DNA from: Incurvaria masculella
Lineage: Eukaryota > Arthropoda > Insecta > Lepidoptera > Incurvariidae
Reading direction: 5' to 3'
Assembly (NCBI GenBank): GCA_946894095.1
Contig: OX335641.1
Coordinates: 4,978,501 to 5,042,500 of the forward strand
DNA length: 64,000 nt
A program made the position numbers and the translations under genes. The notes beneath the pieces are model-generated. The model was not told the DNA's origin. It ran no database searches and saw nothing but the letters and a program-made list of their open reading frames with translations. Numbering within the stretch: the first letter of the stretch is position 1; each line of letters opens with the position of its first letter. Positions 55,740 to 64,000 of the stretch are shown piece after piece.

Positions 55740-56540
55740 TATAATCGTCATGACGATGCACATCGACTGCGGTTGCAACAACTAATTGAGACTGACAAAA
55801 AAAATCTTGTCAGCAAATTTGTGCTGCAATAGGCATTGGGATGAGTCAAATGAAAAAGCTTTTGCATGTGCATCGGAAGGTACTGAAGCTGCGCGGTCGA
55901 TGGATACCGCATGATTTCACACAAGACCAGAAATGACTGCGTATTGAGTGGTGCCGTAACAAAGTTTGAACGTTTACTGCATATAATATCGTGACAGGTG
56001 ACGAAACCTGGGTGAACTGCTTTGAACCGGAAAGAAAAAGCCAATCGACAGAGCGGGTCTTTCCTTTTTAATTAAAGTTCCGAAAGTTAAGAGAAGTCGA
56101 AGCACTAGCAAGAAAACGATTGTTTGTTTTTTCCGCAAATCAGGACATTACGCAACAGTGTCGCTTGTAGACCAAGGGGCGATGACTGTATAACTGATGT
56201 GTAAACGCTTGCGTGCCCTGAGTGCTTCCACCATTAACGCGTCCGCACATTGCGCTAAGGTAACGCATGATTTTGAACGCATCACTATTTGAAGGCCTCA
56301 AATGTAGAACTGATGACGCATCTACCAGCCGGGACCTGGCACCTTACGACTTCTTTTTGTTTCACAGAATTAAAGATAAGCCAAGATATGTAAGCTTCAA
56401 GATTTACGAGTCCGAATGCGGAGGTGAATGCGTTAAACAAAACCTTTGAAAATGTCCCTGAGGAAGACTGGTGCAACTGATGTTTACAATGGTTCCTAAG
56501 AATGGAAAACTGAATTTAGTGTGAGGGCATTTAATTTGAA
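55740..56540 (+). pseudogene. Mariner-type transposase, heavily decayed
   Basis: In broken plus frames one reads RGRWIPHDFTQDQK, NIVTGDETWVNCFEPERKSQ (first catalytic Asp in TGDETW) and, at 56310-56400, DLAPYDFFLFHRIKD (third Asp). The region that should hold HHDNAP near 56240-56290 is damaged. Many stops and shifts. Ends approximate; no inverted repeats found. It sits within about 250 bases of the Lk start, in its 5' intron or promoter region, in the opposite orientation. Confidence 0.85.
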
Positions 56541-56617
56541 ATAGAATAAATCTATTACAAGTATAACATCTGGTTTTATTTATAAGAATCCAGAAACTTT
56601 TAGTAGGCCCTAAGTAG

Positions 56618-57014
56618 TAAGCCTCGGTGGCCCAGTGGCGCGACACTTCGGCGATCGCTCCCCGAAGTTAAGCAACGCTGGGTCCGGTCTGGTCTTGGAT
56701 GGGTGACCATTCGACCGTTGAGAGAGGCTGACCGTGGTTCGGATTCCACGTTAAGCTGTAGGTCCCCTTCCTTACTTACTAGGTGGTAGGGTTTATCCCG
56801 CCCGGGTTGGTACCATCGCATTGGATGAACGATGGTCGAAGCGGCAATGAAAATTGTCCGTGTTTTCCATCCAGTTCAATGTAGCCGTGCAATATAAGGA
56901 AGGTCCTGGCATGGCACCTAGTTCCCATGTGGTGTGTTGGGCTAATACCATGACAGAACTTGTGGTATTAGCCATCCATGTCCAGTCACATAAAAAAAAA
57001 AAAAAAAAAAACAC
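56618..57014 (+). repeat. SINE family S, near-complete reference copy with 5S-rRNA-like head
   Basis: The head (56618-56710) contains CCCCGAAGTTAAGCAACGCT, GGGTCCGGTCTGGTC and TTGGATGGGTGACCA. These are the internal promoter and C-box region of eukaryotic 5S rRNA in correct order. Before it, GCCTCGGTGGCCCAGTGGCG resembles a tRNA A-box. The body has GGTAGGGTTTATCCCGCCCG, GGTTGGTACCATCGCATTGG, TGGTCGAAGCGGCAATGAAA, GGAAGGTCCTGGCATGGCAC and GTGTTGGGCTAATACCATGA. It ends in about 20 A (56992-57011). At least a dozen partial copies lie in this window. Pol III transcribed SINE of 5S type (SINE3-like) is the best reading. Confidence 0.88.
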
Positions 57015-57139
57015 TGCTTACTAAGCAGGGAACCATGAAGTGCCATGATTCTCAAATAAAATGCCACTTCAATCTCGGATGAGAAATAAGGGGTTTGCGG
57101 GTTTAGAATTTGGGTATGGTGAATAATAATTTGGGTAAT

Positions 57140-57255
57140 TCCGCCCGGGATCGCATTGCATGAACGACGGTCGAAGCGGCAATTAAAATTAGCCGTATTT
57201 ATGACCCAGTTCACTGTAGCAGTGCTTTATAAGAAAGGTCCTGGTGGGGCACATA
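57140..57255 (+). repeat. SINE family S fragment
   Basis: CCGCCCGGGATCGCATTGCA, GGTCGAAGCGGCAATTAAAA, CACTGTAGCAGTGCTTTATA, AGAAAGGTCCTGGTGGGGCA. It follows the reference copy by about 125 bases in the same orientation. A further antisense scrap lies at 57313-57360. Confidence 0.75.
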
Positions 57256-57824
57256 ATTCCTTCGATATTTATTTATGGAACAGGACACCATATAACACCG
57301 CTTACCTTAAGATACCAGGCCAGTCCAGGGCTAAATTAAACTGGATGGAACACACGGACAACAACACATCTGGAGCGAGCAAGATAACCCTATCTTGCAA
57401 CCCTGCCACTTGCCAATATCTCGCTTGTGAACATGTATATAAGCTATCAATCCATGTCTCTTTGCACCGCTGAAATAAAAGTTTATGAAAGTTAAACATT
57501 TTATAAACTTCATACCTGCTTTTAGCGACCTAACGTGGTTGTTTTTGCATATTTCAAAGCGCGAAGCCACGATTCACGTGGGTATAACTAACTTTCGGAA
57601 CTTGTAGACGTCGCCGAGTTCCAACGGAATCATAAATCCAAATTTCCTAGGGTCGGGGATCGCGCAACGCATTACACTAATTTCCTAGTCTCCCAGCGCT
57701 CCTGCGTATATCATTGGAACATTTTCACCTTCTGACGTAAAACTTTATTTCTCATGTATACACGAATGCTTGCGGCGAAGGAAAACATAGCGAGCGAATG
57801 CGCTCCTACGGCGTTGTTACATAT
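57256..57824. other. Unassigned stretch
   Basis: No gene recognised. 57758-57796 (ACACGAATGCTTGCGGCGAA, GGAAAACATAGCG) matches the tail of the SINE at 24280-24450. Confidence 0.4.
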
Positions 57825-57868
57825 AAGTCGCTGAAGACCCAGTATTTTTACTGGGTCTTCAGCGACTT
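57825..57868. repeat. Perfect 20-bp hairpin with a TTTT loop
   Basis: AAGTCGCTGAAGACCCAGTA (57825-57844), TTTT, then the exact reverse complement (57849-57868). No mismatches. Flanks do not extend the pairing. Confidence 0.9.
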
Positions 57869-58210
57869 GTGAAATGTTAAAGCGTGCTAATTTCATTTTA
57901 ATTTCATTCATTTAGACCTTTTTAGTCAAACAACAATAAGTTCGTCACAAACTGATTGATCCGCGGATTCGTTTAACTAAGTAAAGAAAAGAAATTTCAC
58001 TGGTTCTTAGATGGTTTTCCCTTCATAAAAATGAAATAAACACTTAGATAGAAAGGCGCATTAAACATACATGTATGTACGTATATAACTATTAAGTGGG
58101 GCTGGAATGTTTTACGTACAGTCACATATTTAAATAATGTCAAAACGGTTATAAATACAAGGGAAAATATGTGAAAAAGTACCGTACGCGTTCGTGTAAA
58201 TGTTTTGACA
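57869..58210. other. Non-coding stretch
   Basis: No gene recognised. Confidence 0.4.
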
Positions 58211-59164
58211 TTAAGGCGCTAGGACTAGCCAACTACTCGCGCCATACAAATGCACTTTTTAACAAATGTAATAATATGTAGTGAAACGCTTCAGCAAATC
58301 CAAATAGAACTCCAGACTGATAATGGATTGTTAATATTTTTTGATTCCATCATTTATTTAAATAATAATAAAAATAAAAAAGTTGATTTGTCTCATTAGA
58401 AATCTGAAAGTAATTCGATTTCTAGATATAAGCAAAAACAGCATATATACATAAACAAAAAATTCCATTTTCTTTTAGATTTCTACATTTAGTCAAAAAC
58501 GTTCGGAAATGGACACCTGTTCCGCAATGTATTTTGTATAGAAAAAGGAAACATACAATAACGAAAATAGGTTGATTCCTAGACAAGGAATCATATATTG
58601 TAAGAATGACACTTATAATCGTCAGATTTAGTTAGTTAAGGCGCTAGGACTTGCCAACTACTCGCGCCATACAAATGCACTTTTTAACAAATGTAATAAT
58701 ATGTAGTGAAACGCTTCAGCAAATCCAAATAGAGCTCCAGACTGATAATGGATTGTTAATATTTTTTTATTCCATCATTTATTTAAATAATAATAAAAAT
58801 AAAAAAGTTGATTTTTCTCATTAGAAATATGAAAGTAATTCGATTTCTAGATGTAAGCAAAAACAGCATATATGCATAAACAAAAAATTCCATTTGCTTT
58901 TAGATTTCTACATTTAGTCAAAAAAGTTCGGAAATGGACACCGTTTCCGCAATGTATTTTGTATAGAAAAAGGAAACATACATTAACGAAAATAGGTCGA
59001 TTCCTAGACAAGGAATCATATATTGTAAGAATGACACTTATAATCGTCAGACTTAGTTAGTTAACTTGGGGTGCCTCGTCTAACTTTGCGATTTGGCTAG
59101 TACCAGGGCCTTAACTTGGGTTGCCTCGTCTAACTTTGCGATTTGGCTAGTACCAGGGCCTTAA
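58211..59164. mobile_element. TTAA-flanked MITE nested inside its own copy
   Basis: TTAA occurs at 58211, 58636, 59061, 59111 and 59161, i.e. steps of exactly 425, 425, 50 and 50. The two 425-base units are near-identical, as are the two 50-base units. The left unit starts GGCGCTAGGACTAGCC; the right unit ends GGCTAGTACCAGGGCC, its imperfect inverted repeat. The order L-L-R-R is what results when an L-TTAA-R element inserts into the internal TTAA of another. No protein is encoded. Confidence 0.85.
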
Positions 59165-59698
59165 TGCGAATCGTCATCGTATATGCTGCACGTGATAAGT
59201 TCAGTATGGACAATCCGAGTTATCAGTCTCCCTCCGGTCAGTCGGGCGTCTACGGAACTTGAAAGTTACGTAAAAACGTTTACCCCATACAAGTTCAACA
59301 ACTTTTCCTGTGGTTTTAATGCTTCAAACTTTATAAATTAAACTCGGACTACCGGTTTGTTTGAAAACCCTGAGTCGGCATGAACAGCAACGTCTACGTA
59401 TTTACGGCGACGATGCGTAAACTGTCCAATCAAACTTGGACTTGCGAATGTTAGTTCGCTGAACGCCCACTGCGCGCTCTTAAGAGGATAATCAGGTAAT
59501 CGAGTTCCATACGATGGCTCGTACCTGATTCCTCGCTCAAATTAACATTAAGATTAATAAGAAATAATTTGCCAAATATCAGAAACATATTTCTTAATTT
59601 GAGTGACCTCCTTATCCTCTTAAATTCTCCATGCATGTGAAAACGCTAGTCGATCGCCAATTTAGGTGAGAAGTCGGACTACGGGCTCTGATTCTGCG
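59165..59698. other. Non-coding stretch
   Basis: No gene recognised. 59473-59640 contains short inverted blocks (CTCTTAAGAGGATAA near 59477, and TTATCCTCTTAA near 59613). Confidence 0.4.
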
Positions 59699-59969
59699 TT
59701 TTTAGGGCTCCGTACCCAAAGGGTGAAAACGGAACCCTATTACTAAGCCTCCGCTCTCCGTCCGTCCGTCTGGCACAGGGCTGTATCTCATGAACCGTCA
59801 TAGGTTGGCAGCTGATATTTTCACAGATAATATATTTATTTTGCAGCTACAACAACAAATAGGTAAAATTATAAAAAGATTAAAAATGTGTTGTTTTTTG
59901 TGGTAAATCTTTTACGGGGGTACGGAACCCTTCGTGTGCAAGTCCGACTCACACTTGGCCGGTTTTTTA
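59699..59969 (+). repeat. Interspersed repeat, family P, complete copy
   Basis: TTTTTAGGGCTCCGTACCCA, AAGGGTGAAAACGGAACCCT, ATTACTAAGCCTCCGCTCTC, CAGGGCTGTATCTCATGAAC, GGTACGGAACCCTTCGTGTG, CGACTCACACTTGGCCGGTT, TTTT. This copy defines the family. Confidence 0.88.
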
Positions 59970-60013
59970 TAATACTGCTACCATCAGAGAGCTATGTCTT
60001 TGAGAGTTTGGCC

Positions 60014-60091
60014 TAATCCACTAGACAGGGTATATACCATAGCCCTAGCATGCGCCCGCAGCGCCTATTTCTATGGTATATACTCTGGATT
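60014..60091. repeat. Small palindromic element
   Basis: TAATCCACTAGACAGGGTAT, ATACCATAG on the left pairs with CTATGGTATATACTCTGGAT, TA on the right; GC-rich loop CCCTAGCATGCGCCCGCAGC. Confidence 0.75.
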
Positions 60092-61259
60092 ATCCAGAAA
60101 GGGAACCATGAAATGCGTGCCGGACAGAGGCCGTATTCACAAGGCGTCTCAGGGGACATCCAGTTCTCACTGAGAGACGATACAACCGAAATAATAACAT
60201 GAATAAATTGATCGCGTCTCAAAGGGCGTAGGCGTAGAGTGCGTGGTGACACAAATCGACTTTTTGCCACTTCTGAGGGATTCGGAGAGAAATAGCGCGG
60301 TGGTTGAGATTGCTCGTATTCTATTGCGAGGTCGGATTCGGACGCAATTCGATAATTTGCTGCTTAACACGTGGCGCGTGTATGTTTCAAAATTAATACT
60401 TGCAACGTATTGTTGTTTATTGTTTTTTCATCATCCACAGGCAGCACACTGCACTCGGATTTGTCATATTTTATCATTAGCCAGTTCAGCGTTCACGGCG
60501 AAGAACTAGCAAGAAACTTCGCTGAATTTTTTGCGTGTATTGCGTGGGCTTGAAGCACGGAGGATGGAGGTAGGCTTGAAGCCTTCAGATCCCGGGCCGT
60601 ATTCCGAGGTTCGGAATCCGTCCGTTAGAAGACCGTCCGTGTTGGTACCAAGGCATTAAATGAAATACGCTCTTCTATATATAATATATTGACTTGATAC
60701 ACTTCATTAGTTGCCGACGGCTTTACTTGTAGTGCTATAAATTATATTAATTTATTTAATTGCATTAGTAACTTTATTAGTTGTAAGTAACTTAAACTGA
60801 GAGTTGCTGTTTCTATTGTTCTTCGTTCTTTGCCTTAATCTGTTCTACCAAGGAATTGTTTGGCAGTAGCCTTTAGATCTAAGTATGTATATCATAATTG
60901 TGGACGGAAAAATATGTTATGTAAACCCGTGAAGTTTCTTTGCGGGTTCTTCTTTACTGGGTTGATCGAATCCGCGGATCTTTGTGACGTAACTTGGTGT
61001 AGTTTGACTACCAAAAAGTTTAAATAAATGAAATTAAATGAAATGGCAATGGAAATTTTTCTGTCTGGTCGTCCAGTATAACGTTGCCCTTCCCAAATAA
61101 GGATAACGTTCTGGGATAGAACGATACCTTCGGGAATGTGATGGGCGTATGACTTCAGAGCACTAATCAATCCTTGGATCTTTGAACGTCATAGAAATAT
61201 GCTCATACAAATGACACAAAAAAATGTTCTTAGCAGAGTTACATTTCTAAAATCGTACA
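60092..61259. other. Non-coding stretch with LINE-tail fragment
   Basis: 60440-60530 (GCACTCGGATTTGTCATATT, CACGGCGAAGAACTAGCAAG, AAACTTCGCTG) matches 15995-16085 and looks like an old LINE 3' region. Frames at 60013-60553 on both strands are not supported as genes. Confidence 0.45.
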
Positions 61260-61370
61260 GTTGTATTCAGAGAGCACCTGTAACTTAGTGCGAGATTAGC
61301 TACTACTAACCATACAAAAACCGGTTAGGTCCGGCGGATTAAAGTTAGTCCGCGCACTCTGAATAGAGCT
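61260..61370. repeat. Mini-MITE family D
   Basis: TTGTATTCAGAGAGCACCTG to CGCGCACTCTGAATAGAGC, with the shared interior CATACAAAAACCGGTTAGGT. Confidence 0.8.
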
Positions 61371-62082
61371 AGTAGAAATTATGAGAACATTTTTAAACCT
61401 ACATAAATAGGAGCTTTTGTTAGTGTACGCACTTCGGTAACCCCCCTATGCAAAATTACAAAGATGACTATTAGGAGACCGAAATAAAACTAAAAGCAGC
61501 CTGCATTTCATCGACCTACATCTAGTGTATGTAGAGCTAGGGTGTGTTGAATTATAAAAGCTAATATTTTTTTAATTCAAATATTACGAGAATTCGAAAA
61601 TGTTTATTCCGTCCCCCTTAAGATGGTTACACTAGCCAATGCGAATGGTTTGATTGCGTTAAGTTCCTGATCTTTATGGAATAAGAACATGAAAAAAAAA
61701 AACATGTATAATTCCAGCTCACTTTCTACCGAAACAAAAAGAAAAATGTTACAGAAATTGATATTTTATGCATGGAAAAAAATGTTGAAGTCATGTCTCA
61801 AATATATTCTTTTCAAGTTTGCGGCTTATATTGATATTAACTAATATTTATTTTAATACTATTTCAAAGATCTTAACATTATCTACCCATTGAGTGAAGA
61901 AAATGTTTAACTTTTTCCAATTTCTTTAACGAAACAATAAAAAAACCGGTTTCACGCGTTATGCGGGATGGTCACATTTAGAAAGAATTATTCCAAGCTG
62001 CTCTAACTAAGCGACGTCGGGCTCTGGCTATCTCGTTTTAATCGCAAAAATTGGTCCAAAATGTTTAGGTATGAGGATGCTC
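61371..62082. other. Non-coding stretch
   Basis: No gene recognised. Confidence 0.4.
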
Positions 62083-62632
62083 TTAAGGCGGCCCAACCCG
62101 GCGGGCCTAACTTATTCGCGGGCACAGTACAAAACCGTGCTGTTGCGCTCTGGGACCTTCTCTGTTTCAAAGAATAAGACAGGCTCCGTGATGAGGAAGA
62201 TGCAACATGTCTACAAAAAAGACAATGTGCATAGTGTATGATTTGGTAAGATTTACGAAAATTTTAATTTCAAAACGACTTCTAGCTAAAAGTAAACCAC
62301 GACCGCTGTAGTCAAAAATCTAACAAAAAACAAATAGATCATAAATCTTGATTAAATAAGCTATGTTTGATGACTAATCTTTTTACGATGTTCTTACTTT
62401 ATCATTGCGTAATCCACCGCCAAAGTTATCGTATAAAACGCGCGAAAAATTCGAACTTTCGGACCTTATAACTTAGAAACCAAACACAATTTTACAATGC
62501 CAATGGTCATCAGACATCTAGTTCGATCAAATAAAGCTATTTTGAGCAAAATTTTGGATCTCTGACCAGAAATATGGGCGTGATCTTCTTTCCCCTTTTG
62601 TATGGGGAGATGAGCGGGTTGGGCCACCTTAA
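62083..62632. mobile_element. TTAA-flanked MITE, family M, complete copy
   Basis: TTAA at 62083-62086 and 62629-62632. Termini GGCGGCCCAACCCGGC and GCGGGTTGGGCCACC are inverted repeats. Same length (550) and near-identical interior as 36701-37250. Confidence 0.9.
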
Positions 62633-62989
62633 AGAGTCTTCGAAGCTAGAAATAAATGGATGAAATAAGATTATAATTGACCGAGCGATGCGCGAGCCGT
62701 CCGTTCAGCTGGGCAAAAATGGTTTCGTATGTTTGTCCCGCGTCCGGCTGTGTGGCTGTTCTCTCCTTACAGGTCGCATTCCTCAACCGAATCTCGTGTA
62801 ATTGTGTGATCAGGTTCGATTAATTTAGTTAAGTATATCTGACCTACCAAAATATCGATCTAGTCGTTGCCTTCGTTTGGTGTCTATTTTTGTATTGTAT
62901 GCCTAATTTATGTTTTATGATGTTTGTTATATTTTTTGTTTCTTTTAATTTTAAATTGTCGCATGTTGTAATCTTAAGTTAATGTTTAC

Positions 62990-63112
62990 TTTACTTATTT
63001 ACGTACCTAAATGATGTTGTTAAATCTAATGGGTAGCGAGGAAGAGATTGCCTCAAGGCAATATGGGGAAATTCTAATAAACTAGTTTCATCTAATAAAC
63101 AGTTTATTATTA
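62990..63112 (+). repeat. LINE 3' tail with (ATT)n
   Basis: GGGTAGCGAGGAAGAGATTG, CCTCAAGGCAATATGGGGAA, ATTCTAATAAACTAGTTTCA, then TTTATTATTATTATTATC. Non-LTR elements of Lepidoptera commonly end in such microsatellites. No coding part remains; the body upstream (62660-62990) is unassigned. Confidence 0.5.
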
Positions 63113-64000
63113 TTATTATCAATTATATGGGTAGAATTATTTTTGGAAATTAAAAATAATGTCACAAACGTTTTTTTTTTTGTTACTTAAGCTAAGCTAA
63201 GCGCGGTGAACAGACAAACTCGCGAGGTCTACAGCTAAGAGAGCCACTCGTAAATAAATTCTATAACTTGAGAAAACCTATCATTACAGTACACTACGAA
63301 TAAAGTCAGCACATGTTTTATATCTATCTTTCTTTGTTTTTAGACTATATTAAATAGATTGAAATGCTAAATAGGAAACATGTCACCCCCGGCCGTGTTC
63401 GTTTCGTCTGCTATTCCACGGAGATTTCGCGTGTTGTGAGAATTGAAAACATTAACATCTAGCGAGATATATTATTTATCATCTGCGGTATCGTTTGCAA
63501 ACTTTTGGGCTCTTCTGTAATAGTTAATTAGACTCCAATTAGGCTACATTCCAAGGTGCTCGTAACTTACTGCTCTCTCAGATTTAAAGCCGCTGAAATA
63601 CATTTGGTAGCTTGTAGCTTCATTTTTAGGGTTCCGAGTTAGTAAAGAGCACTTACAAATCCGTCATGTCCGTCCAGCAAGTATGTAAAATAGCAACCGA
63701 AACTCGTGCGCAGCCACTTTTACATACAATAGCGGCAAAGCCGGCGAATGAGTTCGCTTACGAATTCGCTTAGACGTTATTTCTTCACCTCCATGGCTTA
63801 GACGAATTCGCGTTCCAACGACACGTAAGAACTTTACAGGATGTCATTTAGTGCAACGAACAACTACAGTTGGACGTTTTCCACTAACTCGTAGCTGCGC
63901 TGCCGGCGGACAATGAGTTTCTATCGCTACTTCTTTTATGCTCACATGCCTGTCCGTCCATTCACATGTCACCTGTAACTCCCATTGCCACCATCGCACT
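63113..64000. other. Non-coding stretch to window end
   Basis: No gene recognised. 63627-63680 (TTTTTAGGGTTCCGAGTTAG, CATGTCCGTCC) is a family P scrap. 63700-63960 is GC-richer (TAGCGGCAAAGCCGGCGAAT) with no open frame of note. Confidence 0.4.

Noticed and set aside
55748..56044. 98-codon minus frame upstream of Lk
   Set aside because: Antisense of the mariner transposase relic; catalytic motifs are readable on the other strand.
36503..62640. Open frames at 15180-15401 and 37084-37278
   Set aside because: Both lie in the same TTAA MITE and read the same sequence; no protein is expected from it.
1..64000. CRISPR arrays, operons, bacterial contamination
   Set aside because: No regularly spaced repeats, no dense coding, no ribosome-binding-site pattern; splice signals and SINEs show eukaryotic DNA.

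Overview
The window is nuclear DNA of an insect, almost certainly a moth or butterfly. Two neuropeptide precursor genes point to this. One encodes a kinin precursor whose products VRFSPWG-amide and KVKFSAWG-amide are the known lepidopteran kinins (helicokinin/Manduca kinin type). The other is a tachykinin-related peptide precursor of insect layout. The rest is AT-rich, intron/intergenic-like DNA packed with lepidopteran-style interspersed repeats, mariner relics and an interstitial (TTAGG)n tract, the insect telomere repeat. There are no operons, bacterial genes, CRISPR arrays or viral genes.

Layout. 1-39 kb: no confident host gene; a mosaic of old SINEs (one family carries a 5S-rRNA-like head), small foldback elements, TTAA-flanked MITEs, LINE 3' ends and one mariner relic. 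One minus-strand open frame at 24.9-25.2 kb, with a polyadenylation signal just after its stop, may be a terminal exon. 39.9-40.7 kb: tachykinin (Tk) coding exon, plus strand. 41.0-42.7 kb: exon-like pieces downstream of Tk, either its 3' end or a separate small secreted cysteine peptide. 42.7-54.5 kb: repeats, including a mariner inserted inside a foldback element and the telomere-like tract. 54.5-55.5 kb: leucokinin (Lk) coding exon, minus strand, convergent with Tk. 55.7-64 kb: a third mariner relic just upstream of Lk, a near-complete SINE, a perfect 20-bp hairpin, and a TTAA-flanked MITE that appears to have inserted into its own copy.

The two real genes are both myotropic/diuretic brain-gut peptides: tachykinins end in FxGxR-amide and kinins in FxxWG-amide, and both signal through GPCRs on gut and Malpighian tubule. 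Each coding exon starts directly after a splice acceptor, so both have upstream non-coding exons that could not be located. Their physical linkage and the non-canonical second tachykinin (ending VK-amide) are the main gene-level observations. The main repeat-level ones are the nested TTAA element, the tRNA-centred foldback and the 5S-headed SINE. All homology calls are by eye; nothing was searched.
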